DNA of 64,000 bases, from NCBI GenBank assembly GCA_046331625.1, contig JAXLQL010000006.1, forward strand, positions 1-64,000, in the 5' to 3' direction. Numbering within the stretch: the first letter of the stretch is position 1; every line of letters starts with the position of its first letter. Positions 18,004-27,449 of this stretch are shown here, in pieces. This DNA comes from JAXLQL01 sp046331625 (GTDB lineage Bacteria > Acidobacteriota > Terriglobia > Bryobacterales > Bryobacteraceae). The translations under genes and the position numbers were made by a program. Under the pieces are notes generated by a model, which saw only the letters and a program-made list of their open reading frames with translations, was not told where the DNA came from and did no database searches.

Positions 18004-19612
18004 CTACACGCCCCAACCGTACTGTTCGAGCGCCCGATCGATCGCCGCGTCCTTTTCGGTGATCCGCATCAGCTCGAGCCGCAGCGCGTCAAGCAACGCC
18101 AGCCACGACGCCTCGATCACGTTGTCCGACACCCCCACCGTCGCCCACGAACGCTTGTGATCGGACCATTCCACCAGCACCCGGACCTTTGCCGCCGTAC
18201 CCTTCTTTGGTTCGAGCACCCGGACCTTATAGTCCGTCAATCGCACATCGGCAATCGAAGGATACAGCGCCGACAGGCATTGCCGCAGGCAGAGGTCCAG
18301 TGCATGCACCGGCCCGTGTCCCGAAGCGGTCGCCGAGTGGACCCCGTCCTGTGCCTTCAAATTCACCGTGGCAGTAGTCGTGCTTGGCCGATTCCCGGTG
18401 AGCTTGGTCGTGACTTCGAAATTGATCACTTCGAAGAAAGTCACGCCCGGACGCAACGCCTCGCGCACCAAGAGCTCGAACGTCCCTTCGGCGGCCTCGA
18501 GCTCATAGCCGAGATACTCGAGGTGCTTGATCTTGTCGAGCAACTCGCGCCGCGAGTTCTCGTCGATCCGCTCTTCGAGGCCCTGCTGACGCAGTTTGTA
18601 CAAAATGTTCGAGCGCCCCGAGAGATCGGAAATCAACACGCGCTGGTGGTTGCCCACCGACTCAGGCTTCACGTGCTCGTACGTGGCCGCGTCTTTCAGA
18701 ACCGCGCTCACGTGGATCCCGCCCTTGTGCGCGAACGCCGACGGCCCCACGAACGCCTGGTCATTCCGAATCGGCAGATCGCAAGTTCGGCGATGAAGCG
18801 CGCTGCCGGAGTCAACTGCGCAGCTTTTCACCCCTGATGGTCAGGCGTCTCATCTTCAGTTCGAGATTAGCGATCACCGAGCACAGGTTGGCGTTGCCCG
18901 TGCGCTCGCCGTATCCGTTCATGCAGCCTTGCACATGCGACGCGCCAGCCTCGATCGCGGCCAACGAATTCGCCACGGCCACATCGGAGTCATTGTGGCA
19001 ATGGATGCCGATCACGCCCCCGAATCGCGACTTCACATCGGCCACGATCTCGGCGATCCGCGAAGTGAGCACGCCGCCGTTGGTGTCGCACAGGCACAGC
19101 ACGTCGGCTCCGGCGCGTTGGGCTTGTTCCAGAGTGCGCAGGGCAAAGTCTTTGTTGTGGAGATAGCCGTCGAAGAAGTGTTCGGCGTCATAGACCACTT
19201 CTTTTCCGTGGTCCTTGAGAAAGCGGACCGTCTCGTAGATGAGCTTGTGGTTCTCTTCCTCGGTCACGTTGAGCGCGCGGTGAACGTGCAGGTCCCACGA
19301 CTTGCCGAAAATCGAGCAGACAGGCGTGCTGGCTTCAGCAAGAGCCAGCACCGAAGGATCGCGCTCCACCGAATTCTTGGCGAACCGGGTCGCGCCAAAC
19401 GCAGTGAGTTTCGCGTGCTTGAGCTTGAGCTCGCGTGCACGCGAAAAGAATTCCTTGTCTTTGGGGTTCGAGCCCGGCCAACCACCTTCGATGTAGTCGA
19501 TCCCGAGTTCGTCGAGCCGCAAGGCAATGGCGAGCTTGTCGTCCACCGAAAAAGAGACGGCTTCCCCTTGGGTGCCGTCTCGGAGCGTGGTATCGAAGGT
19601 TTGGATTCGCAT
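18004..19612 (-). pseudogene. cimA: (R)-citramalate synthase gene with two frameshifts
   Basis: Citramalate synthase condenses pyruvate with acetyl-CoA and starts a threonine-independent route to isoleucine. The N-terminal part (MRIQTFDTTLRDGTQGE) is a complete HMGL-like TIM barrel with the metal-binding IHCHNDSDVAVANS segment, and the C-terminal part has the LeuA-type allosteric domain. Between them the frame breaks twice: about 18811-18820, where EKLRS runs into a TGA, and about 18776-18785. The 11 codons between the breaks read TPAARFIAELA, exactly the family sequence, in the third frame. Each break is explained by one missing base. Either the gene is freshly inactivated or these are sequencing errors. 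It is last in the ilv run, 22 bases after ilvC. Confidence 0.88.
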
Positions 19613-19634
19613 GGCTTGGCCGGGCTCGCGCCCG

Positions 19635-20672
<1,038 letters not shown>

Positions 20673-20706
20673 GGTGAGTGTAATGGCTCCAGTAGAGAGA
20701 GAAAGG

Positions 20707-21255
20707 TCAACTGACGGGTTGTGGCGCCGGTTGGGACTTCGCGGCGCTGGTGGGTACGGGGGAAGAAAGTCTGAGCTTGCGCGGCTCGAGCGAGACGGTG
20801 ACGCAACCCGAGCGGGTTACTTCGATTTCGCCGTAGCTTCGCATCACGTCGATGAACTCGTCGAGCTTTTCCGAGTCACCCGTGGCCTCGAGCGCAAAGC
20901 CTTCCACTGACGAGTCAATGACGCGCGCGCCGAAGATTTCGGACTCCTTGATGATCGCCGTGCGCGATTCCATCGGCGCCTTCACGCGCATCAACACCAA
21001 TTCGCGCGTCACCGCAGGGCCTTCGGTGAGGTCGTTCGCCTGCAGCACGTTGATCAGCTTGTTCATCTGTTTGATCACTTGTTTGCGCAGGCTCGGCTCC
21101 ACGTCCACCACGATGGTCATGCGCGACAACGTCGGGTCAGTGGTGCGCGCCACGGTCAGGCTTTCGATGTTGTATCCGCGCGCCGACAGCAGCCCGGTGA
21201 CGCGCATCAGTGCGCCCGGCTTGTTTTCGAGAAGAAGAGAAATGATTTGCAGCAT
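20707..21255 (-). CDS. ilvN: Acetolactate synthase small (regulatory) subunit
   Basis: A 182-residue regulatory subunit with an N-terminal ACT domain (MLQIISLLLENKPGALMRVTGLLSARGYNIESL) that senses valine, followed by the second conserved domain ending near GEIEVTRSGCVTVSL. I use the ATG at 21255, 14 bases after the ilvB stop; the open frame upstream of it overlaps ilvB and has no family similarity. The gene is often called ilvH in other genomes. It modulates IlvB activity and feedback inhibition. Confidence 0.95.
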   Translation of the reverse strand: MLQIISLLLENKPGALMRVTGLLSARGYNIESLTVARTTDPTLSRMTIVVDVEPSLRKQVIKQMNKLINVLQANDLTEGPAVTRELVLMRVKAPMESRTAIIKESEIFGARVIDSSVEGFALEATGDSEKLDEFIDVMRSYGEIEVTRSGCVTVSLEPRKLRLSSPVPTSAAKSQPAPQPVS

Positions 21256-21269
21256 TGTCTGAATCCCCG

Positions 21270-22997
21270 CTAGGCCACCGCTTCCGGCTTGGGCGGCGTG
21301 AGGACCATTTCGTTGATCGCGCCGCCGGCCGGCACCATCGGATACACGTTCTCGTGCGGCGTCACCATCACGTTGAGCAAATACGGACCAGGCTCGCGAA
21401 CCGCTTCCTCGATAGCTCCGCGCAATTCCCCAGGCGATTCGATCGTCCGCCCCTTGAAGCCATAGGCTTCGGCCAGCTTGTCGGCGCGCGGGAAGCAATC
21501 GAGCGTCACCGAATTGAGCCGGTTGTTATAGAAGAGTTCCTGCCACTGCCTCACCATGCCCAGGTATCCGTTGTTCATCACGATGAGCTTGATGGGCAGT
21601 CCGTAGGAGGCGATGGTGGCAAGCTCAGGCACCGACATCTGGAAGCCGCCATCGCCCATGATGGCGAACACCAACTTATCGGGGCAGGCGAACTGCGCTC
21701 CGATGGCCGAAGGCATCCCGAAGCCCATCGAACCGAGACCGCCGGAGTTGAGCCACAAGCGCGGTTCGTTGAAGCGGATCAACTGAGCTGCCCACATCTG
21801 GTGCTGGCCCACGTCGGAACACACGATGGCATTGCCGCCCGAAGCGCGGTCAATCTCGGACATCAAATGCTGCGGCTTGATCTCGGTAGTGGAGAATTCC
21901 GGCTGCAACGGATGCTCGTCCTTCCAGGCGCGAATGCGTTGCCACCAGGCCTTGCGCTTCTCCGCATTCACCGGCGCCATGGTGGGCTTGATCTCGGCCA
22001 GGATCTTCACGAGCTTCGAGAGCACGCGCTTGGCGTCGCCCACGATCGGCAGGTCCGCATTGCGGTTCTTGCTGATCTCGGCGGGATCGATGTCGAGGTG
22101 GATCACCTTGGCGTGCGGCGCGAAAGCCGCTAGGCGGCCCGTGACCCGATCGTCGAAGCGAGTGCCGAGGGCGATCAGCAGGTCCGTCTCGGTCATCGCC
22201 ATGTTGGCCGCGTAGGAGCCGTGCATGCCGGGCATCGAGATGAAGTTCGGATGCGCCGAAGGCATAGCGCCCAACGCCATCAGCGTGCAGACCGAAGGCG
22301 CGTCGAGGATCTCGACCAGTTGGCGCAGCTCCGGACTCGCTCCAGAGTGGATGATGCCGCCGCCGGCGTACACCATCGGGCGCTCGGCTTCCCACATCAT
22401 GTGCGCAGCGCGGCGGATCTGTCCAGCGTGGCCATCGGTGTGGACCTTATATCCCGGGAGGTGGATCGAGTTCACCGGCACGTACTGTGCGTGTCCTTGG
22501 AAGATGTCTTTCGGAACGTCAACCAGCACAGGACCCGGCCGTCCGCTAGCGGCGATATAAAAGGCCTCGTGGATGATCTGCGGCAGGTCAGCGAGGTTCT
22601 TCACCAGGAAGTTGTGCTTGGTGGCCGGACGCGTGATGCCGAACGTGTCGGCTTCCTGGAACGCGTCTGATCCGATGAGCTTGGTGCTGACCTGACCGGT
22701 GAGAGCTACGATCGGGATCGAATCCATCATGGCGTCGACCAAGCCCGTGGTAAGGTTGGTGGCCCCGGGGCCAGAGGTGGCGCAGCAGACACCGGTCTTG
22801 CCAGTGGCGCGGACGTATCCCTGCGCCGCGAACGCCGCGTTCTCCTCATGGCGGACCAGCACGTGCCGGATCGGGCAATCGTACATCGCGTCGTAGAACG
22901 GAAGCGTGACCCCGCCCGGGTATCCGAACATCGTATCGACGTTTTCGCGGGCGAGGCACTCGAGGAGAATCTTCGCTCCGTTCATGAGGTTGGACAT
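21270..22997 (-). CDS. ilvB: Acetolactate synthase large (catalytic) subunit
   Basis: A 575-residue thiamine-diphosphate enzyme that makes acetolactate or acetohydroxybutyrate. It has the N-terminal FGYPGG segment, the catalytic-glutamate region VRHEENAAFAAQGYVRATG, and the ThDP-binding motif running GDGGFQMSVPELATI to NNGYLGMVRQWQ near residues 450-485. The central FAD-binding domain is intact. AAGGA lies about nine bases before the ATG. It is the first structural gene of the ilv operon and is preceded by an apparent leader-peptide attenuator. Confidence 0.97.
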   Translation of the reverse strand: MSNLMNGAKILLECLARENVDTMFGYPGGVTLPFYDAMYDCPIRHVLVRHEENAAFAAQGYVRATGKTGVCCATSGPGATNLTTGLVDAMMDSIPIVALTGQVSTKLIGSDAFQEADTFGITRPATKHNFLVKNLADLPQIIHEAFYIAASGRPGPVLVDVPKDIFQGHAQYVPVNSIHLPGYKVHTDGHAGQIRRAAHMMWEAERPMVYAGGGIIHSGASPELRQLVEILDAPSVCTLMALGAMPSAHPNFISMPGMHGSYAANMAMTETDLLIALGTRFDDRVTGRLAAFAPHAKVIHLDIDPAEISKNRNADLPIVGDAKRVLSKLVKILAEIKPTMAPVNAEKRKAWWQRIRAWKDEHPLQPEFSTTEIKPQHLMSEIDRASGGNAIVCSDVGQHQMWAAQLIRFNEPRLWLNSGGLGSMGFGMPSAIGAQFACPDKLVFAIMGDGGFQMSVPELATIASYGLPIKLIVMNNGYLGMVRQWQELFYNNRLNSVTLDCFPRADKLAEAYGFKGRTIESPGELRGAIEEAVREPGPYLLNVMVTPHENVYPMVPAGGAINEMVLTPPKPEAVA

Positions 22998-23053
22998 AAT
23001 GATGAATCCTTTGGACGAACTGAACTCGGATGACGGTTGCTACCAAACAAAAG

Positions 23054-23089
23054 AGCCACTGGCTTGGGGAGGTTGCCCCGCCAGTGGCT
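23054..23089 (-). terminator. Rho-independent terminator acting as ilv attenuator
   Basis: On the minus strand AGCCACTGGC pairs perfectly with GCCAGTGGCT, with an additional inner GGGG/CCCC stem, and is followed at once by CTTTTGTTT. It stands 56 bases before the ilvB start and 26 bases after the stop of a branched-chain-rich leader peptide. A separate hairpin, CTGGG-A-TCC / GGA-CCCAG at 23091-23111, lies between them and could be the pause structure. GCCCCGC at 23120-23126 could alternatively pair with GCGGGGC at 23075-23081 and break the inner stem; this antiterminator is only a suggestion. Confidence 0.85.
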
Positions 23090-23115
23090 TCTGGGTCCGG
23101 TTGGATCCCAGGCCC

Positions 23116-23166
23116 TCAAGCGGGGCCGGGTACGATGACGAAGACGATAAGGATAACCGGATGCAT
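23116..23166 (-). CDS. ilv operon leader peptide
   Basis: A 16-codon ORF starting ATG at 23166 reads MHPVILIVFVIVPGPA and stops with TGA. Eight of the nine residues 4-12 are valine, isoleucine or leucine, the amino acids made by the operon downstream. It ends 26 bases before a strong intrinsic terminator that precedes ilvB. This is the arrangement of ribosome-mediated attenuation: stalling at scarce Ile/Val/Leu codons would favour readthrough. It is too short for ordinary gene calling. No strong Shine-Dalgarno is visible. Confidence 0.85.
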   Translation of the reverse strand: MHPVILIVFVIVPGPA

Positions 23167-23272
23167 TATGGAACGATGTGGGCTAAGGTACCACCCACCC
23201 TTCCAGGGTACCCCAGAAGTTCTGGAAATGCAAGATTCGCAATTAATAAAAAGGACAAATATACGTATTCCC

Positions 23273-24053
23273 TCAGGTGGTGCCCGGCACCCCGGGATCT
23301 CTCGCGCCAGCGTTTGTGCGAACCAGAATATTGGCAGCGAACAGCAACGTGTCCGCTGCGATCGTTGATGCACTCGAGCGTCAAATCGGCCACCATCTCG
23401 GGAACATAGAGGAACGCCACCAGCAGCACCAGCACGGCTCCGAGCGCAGTTCCAAGCACTCGGCCCTTCGGCCCTCCCGCCAGGATCCCGATCGGTCCAA
23501 CAACCAACGCGAGTCCCGTGCCGTACCCCCCACGCGTTCCCGCCTGACATCCACTCTGGGTTCCTCTTCGGAAGAGGGACTCCGGGAGCGTGGCGAGGGT
23601 ACCAGAAATGGACCAGTCCGTACACGACAGACTCGCCGGCACAAGCTGATCCGGCGCGGTGTCGATCGGCGCCGCGGCCCCGCCGAAACCGCCAGCGCGC
23701 AGGCCGCACACCCGAATACGAAGTCCCGGCCCGTGACCGCCCGGAGGACGCGCCGGCCGGGCGCCACCGCGATGGTTGTTTGCAGGGCGTTGGGCCGATG
23801 AATCAGCGCCACGAAGAGAAGAACCTGCCGCCCAGCAGAATCGCGGCGAGGCGTCGTTTGATCCCTGAGACGATACTGACGCCCGAGGCGATCAGCGCCG
23901 CGCCGGCGAAGTACGTCCAGAAAAGCCGCCGCGGCATCCAAGACGGCACCAGCCGCATGCTCTCTTGGGAGGAAGAGAAATGCTCGAAACCGAAAATGAC
24001 GAGCGGAACCGCGAACACAACCGGTGCGAGCGCGTGAAGCTTTTCGAGCCCGG
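23273..24053 (-). pseudogene. Decayed DoxX-like membrane protein gene, several frameshifts
   Basis: Pieces of one DoxX-family membrane protein lie in order on the minus strand but in different frames. First GLEKLHALAPVVFAVPLVIFGFEHF through VPSWMPRRLFWTYFAGAALIASG and RLAAILLGG (about 24053-23825); then LLFVALIHRPNALQT and RDFVFGCAACALAVSAG; then VVYGLVHFWYPRHAPGVPL (about 23630); then TGLALVVGPIGILAGG and LLVAFLYVPEMVADLTLECIND; finally DTLLFAANILV before a TGA at 23273. One break lies in a run of seven G near 23530 and another near 23820. There is also no clear start codon. Real decay is likely, but homopolymer sequencing error could explain part. Confidence 0.72.
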
Positions 24054-24356
24054 CGCCCTTCCCGGTGGCTCTTCAGCAAGCCGCGGCTGAAATCGGTGTG
24101 CAAACCGCTGCCGCGAAATATGGCCAGAAGACCTGAGGTGGTGCTGCGAACAGGAAGACCTCCCGACAACCCGCCGCGCTACATCATGCTGGAGGGAAAG
24201 TACCGGGTCAAGTGGAGGCTGCGCTCGCGGCGCTGCCCTTTTATGGCCGCACCGGACAACTTGTCTGACACTTTGGCTCGAAGATGTAGCTCGCCTCACG
24301 CAAGTAATTGATTCCACAACGCGGGAAACTGGAATCGGGAGTGCCCGAAAGAAGGC
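24054..24356 (+). other. Region upstream of the subtilase with no gene seen
   Basis: Short frames only, none with recognisable content. It presumably carries the subtilase promoter; I could not identify convincing -35 and -10 boxes. AAGAAGG a few bases before 24357 is the ribosome-binding site of the subtilase. Confidence 0.5.
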
Positions 24357-26105
24357 GTGAGACGCCCAACCGTACTCTTACTCAGCCTGGCCCTGATCGC
24401 CTCGGCGAAAAAGTCAGATGACGTAAAGTCCCCCAAACAGAACGAAACCACCAATGTGATCGTACTGTTCCGCACCAAGCCCAGCGACAAGCATCACGGC
24501 AAAGTGACCGGTAACGGCGGCAAGGTCCGGGGCAAGTTCGACAACATGGATATCGCGTCATATGAAGTGAACGCGAAGGCACTCGACGATCTCGACAAAG
24601 ACGACGATGTCGTGTCGATCACTCCTGACCGGCCCGTGCAGGGACACGCCAACATGGGCGAAGGCAACGGCGCCATTCGCCGCTGGCAGCTCGACTCCTG
24701 GTACAACCAGCAGCCGAATCCGTGCCGCGGTTGTCTTGGTGGAGTGCCGGTCGGAGTCGCCGTGATCGACAGCGGCATGACTACCAAATCTGATTTCAAT
24801 TGGTGGAACACGACCACCTCGCGAATCGTCTACCAGCAGAGCTTCATTGACTCCAGCACGTCTGACCTCTACGGCCACGGGACGCACGTGGCAGGCATCA
24901 TCGGGGCCGAAGGCAATGTCTCCTGCCTGCAGCCGGGCCTGGACTCGACCGGCAATTGCAAAGGTGACGCGTTCTTCGGCGTCGCGGCAGGCGTGCAGTT
25001 CGTCAGCTTGAAGGTGCTCGACGCGAACGGCGTGGGAACCGATAGCGCCGTGATCGCCGCAATCGACAAGGCGATCTCGCTCAAGTCCACGTACAACATC
25101 CGCGTGATCAATCTTTCGCTCGGCCGACCGGTGAAGGAATCCTACAAGACCGATCCGCTGTGCCAGGCAGTGGAACGTGCCTGGACGAACGGCATCGTGG
25201 TGGTGGTCTCGGCGGGCAACGAGGGCCGAAACAACAGCGCGAACACCAAGGGCTATGGCACCATCAGCGCCCCGGGCAACGACCCGCTGGTGATCACGGT
25301 TGGCGCGCTCTACACGGGCCAGGACTGGACCGACAGCAATGACCGGCCAACCACCTACACCTCTAAGGGACCGACCGCGATCGATCAGATCGCCAAGCCC
25401 GACATCCTCGCCCCGGGCAACAACATCGTCTCCGAACAGGCGGCGGGATCGAAACTGGTGACCCTCTATCCAGGGAATCGCCCGGCGATTTCGAGCTACT
25501 GGCCGTGGGTTGCCGGAACCACCGCTTCGAGCGACTACTTCGCCTTGAACGGAACCAGCATGGCTACGCCGTTCGTTTCAGGCGCGGCCGCCCTTCTGAT
25601 CGACCGCGACCGCTCACTGACTCCAGACCAGGTGAAGGCCCGTTTGATGAAATACGCCCGGCGCGGCATTCCGAGGACCGTGTCCGTCTATGACACGCCC
25701 ACTGCCCAATGGTTTTCCGTGAAGAGCGATATCTTCACCGTCGGCGCGGGAATCCTGGATGCCAACGCCGCCTTCATGGCTACCGACAAGCCCACCGGTT
25801 CGGCGGCGTCGCCGAAGGCCTCCTACAACAGCACCACTAAGAAGGTCACCCTGAACTACGCGGCCACCGGCGGAACGAACGTGGTCTGGAGCGACACTGG
25901 CGCCTTCGCCTCGAACGTGGTGTGGGGCGAGAATATCGTGGCCGGCAGCAATGTCGTATGGAGCGACAACGTGGTTTGGGGTGAGAATGTGGTGTGGGGA
26001 GACACGACGGTGAGTGGTTTCAACGTGGTGTGGGGCAGCGCCGCCTCCATCACGGGATCCCCCAACGCGACCGCACTCGCGCTGCTCGCCAACGGAGACA
26101 AGTAA
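24357..26105 (+). CDS. Secreted S8 subtilisin-like protease with NVVW repeats
   Basis: A 582-residue serine protease. A short signal peptide (MRRPTVLLLSLALIASA) is followed by an inhibitor-I9-like propeptide (about 30-95). The catalytic triad is D138 in VAVIDSGM, H174 in GHGTHVAGI and S401 in NGTSMATPFVSG. After the catalytic domain, residues about 508-561 contain six copies of NVVW followed by S or G, in units such as SNVVWGEN and DNVVWGEN. Similar NVVWG tails occur on acidobacterial and myxobacterial subtilases and may act as a surface or secretion module; their role is unproven. GTG start, supported by AAGAAGG upstream. Confidence 0.93.
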   Translation: MRRPTVLLLSLALIASAKKSDDVKSPKQNETTNVIVLFRTKPSDKHHGKVTGNGGKVRGKFDNMDIASYEVNAKALDDLDKDDDVVSITPDRPVQGHANMGEGNGAIRRWQLDSWYNQQPNPCRGCLGGVPVGVAVIDSGMTTKSDFNWWNTTTSRIVYQQSFIDSSTSDLYGHGTHVAGIIGAEGNVSCLQPGLDSTGNCKGDAFFGVAAGVQFVSLKVLDANGVGTDSAVIAAIDKAISLKSTYNIRVINLSLGRPVKESYKTDPLCQAVERAWTNGIVVVVSAGNEGRNNSANTKGYGTISAPGNDPLVITVGALYTGQDWTDSNDRPTTYTSKGPTAIDQIAKPDILAPGNNIVSEQAAGSKLVTLYPGNRPAISSYWPWVAGTTASSDYFALNGTSMATPFVSGAAALLIDRDRSLTPDQVKARLMKYARRGIPRTVSVYDTPTAQWFSVKSDIFTVGAGILDANAAFMATDKPTGSAASPKASYNSTTKKVTLNYAATGGTNVVWSDTGAFASNVVWGENIVAGSNVVWSDNVVWGENVVWGDTTVSGFNVVWGSAASITGSPNATALALLANGDK

Positions 26106-26106
26106 G

Positions 26107-27078
26107 CTAGGCGCGCTCGAGGTACCCGTTCCCGATCACCTTGAGGATCACGCGTCCAATCTCAGGGTCCGTTCGCTCGTTCACTGGTTTCACCACGCAG
26201 CCTTCCCGCACGTGGCTGGCGCCGGTAACGAGCGACGGACCCTCTGCGTATTCAAGAATCCGCGCAAGGTCGAACGGCGCTTGCGCGATGAGCGGCACCC
26301 ACGGAAGGCCGTTGCCGAGTTCCGCTGCTTGCGCAGGATCCGCCCACGCGCCTTCCGGAGATAGGAGATCGAACACCATGATCTCCACGCCGGTGAGCCC
26401 ATAACGCAGATCCTGCACGCGCCCGTAGACTTCGCCATAGAGGGTCCAGCCGGGATGCGCTTGGCACCACTCGCGAATCTCGGGGCGCGCCTCGAGCGCT
26501 TTCCACCAGACAACTTCCGGCGCTTCCTTCTTCCACTCAGTGCGGGATCCGGTGAACATCTGCCCATCCACGAAACACCAGCGTCCATTGGCGCCGTGAA
26601 TCTTTTCGGTGATCCATACCGGCTCGCCTTCGCGGAATGCATGCACGAATCGGCGGAGGTTGTCGATGTCGTACACCGGATGGTATCCGGCCGGCGGGCG
26701 CACGTTGTCGCCACCGGTGGAAATTTGGGGAGGCGGTTCGTAGTGGGTGACGCCCAACTGTTCGGCAACGTCGTCACCGATCTGCGAGCCTTCGGGTGCA
26801 GGAATCAGCAGGCCCATCGACACGATTCCGCGCAGGCGCTTGACCTTGATCCGATGCATGTCGCTCTTGCCATCGGCCAGGAATTGGAACTCCGGCCGGC
26901 GCGTGTCGATCAGGCTATCGGGCGGGATGTAGGCGCCGAGCATGCCGGGCTTCCAGTCCGCGGTCCGGACGCAGGCGGTGAACCCGCCGAAGACGCGGAC
27001 GACGCTCAGCGTGTCGGCATTGGGGTGGGGTTCCAGGACAACGGGCACTACTTCCACTTTGTGGGTGCTCTTGGTCAT
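26107..27078 (-). CDS. ATP-dependent RNA ligase (Rnl/DraRnl-like)
   Basis: A 323-residue covalent nucleotidyltransferase. The nucleotidyl-lysine motif I is EKIHGANG with K159, motif IV is EGCVVKP near 291, and motif V is VILKVIGNGY near 310. The N-terminal ~110 residues (VEVVPVVLEPHPNADTLSVVRVFG) look like an OB-fold module similar to that of Deinococcus DraRnl-type ligases. It should seal nicks or breaks in RNA, for example after ribonuclease damage. I start at the ATG at 27078 rather than the upstream frame extension. It is divergent from the HigBA toxin-antitoxin pair, and it converges tightly on the subtilase (one base between the stops). Confidence 0.85.
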   Translation of the reverse strand: MTKSTHKVEVVPVVLEPHPNADTLSVVRVFGGFTACVRTADWKPGMLGAYIPPDSLIDTRRPEFQFLADGKSDMHRIKVKRLRGIVSMGLLIPAPEGSQIGDDVAEQLGVTHYEPPPQISTGGDNVRPPAGYHPVYDIDNLRRFVHAFREGEPVWITEKIHGANGRWCFVDGQMFTGSRTEWKKEAPEVVWWKALEARPEIREWCQAHPGWTLYGEVYGRVQDLRYGLTGVEIMVFDLLSPEGAWADPAQAAELGNGLPWVPLIAQAPFDLARILEYAEGPSLVTGASHVREGCVVKPVNERTDPEIGRVILKVIGNGYLERA

Positions 27079-27114
27079 GGCGCTACTGTCTATTATCGGC
27101 GACGGCAATGGCCA

Positions 27115-27146
27115 TTGGCCGGCCAAATATCAAGATTTGCTATAAT
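27115..27146 (+). promoter_or_regulatory. higBA promoter with overlapping palindrome
   Basis: A consensus -10 box TATAAT at 27141-27146 lies seven bases before the GTG I take as the higB start, so the mRNA may be nearly leaderless. A perfect 12-base palindrome TTGGCCGGCCAA at 27115-27126 covers the expected -35 position and would suit autorepression by HigA. Operator function is inferred. Confidence 0.55.
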
Positions 27147-27152
27147 CCTGAT

Positions 27153-27449
27153 GTGCGGTTTACCAGTTACCGAAACCTGGAACGGGCCGCGCGGCGCCAC
27201 CCGAGTTCGATGGCAGCGGTGGAGCGGTGGTTCTTCGCCATCACTAGGCTTGACGCTCCGGGTCTCGTTGCGTTGCGGAAGGTGTTCCCGGCGACAGATC
27301 AAGTTGGAAACACGCTCGTCTTCAACATCGGTGGAAACAACTTTCGCCTGCTCTGCTGCGTTGACTGGCTCCGTCAGTGGCTATTCTTCCGTGCCCTGCT
27401 TACGCACGCTGAGTATGACCGCACCAACGTGGAGGAACTGTGCCCGTAA
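27153..27449 (+). CDS. higB: HigB-family toxin
   Basis: A 98-residue RelE-superfamily mRNA interferase: RFTSYRNLERAARRHPSSMAAVERWF, GLVALRKVFPATDQVGNTLVFNIGGNNFRLLC and a C-terminal FFRALLTHAEYDRTN are the usual HigB signature segments. Toxins of this family cleave mRNA on the ribosome. The GTG at 27153 is preferred because it aligns with the family N-terminus and follows TATAAT closely; an ATG upstream would add 15 residues. The toxin-first order with the antitoxin overlapping by ten bases is typical of hig loci. Confidence 0.9.
   Translation: MRFTSYRNLERAARRHPSSMAAVERWFFAITRLDAPGLVALRKVFPATDQVGNTLVFNIGGNNFRLLCCVDWLRQWLFFRALLTHAEYDRTNVEELCP

Noticed and set aside
18776..18820. Programmed ribosomal frameshifting in cimA
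   Set aside because: Two separate slips would be needed, with no slippery heptamer or obvious stimulator; base loss or sequencing error is simpler.
23166..23711. A 181-codon minus-strand ORF as a genuine membrane protein
   Set aside because: Only its middle matches DoxX; the flanking parts are out of frame with neighbouring DoxX segments, so it is part of a decayed gene.
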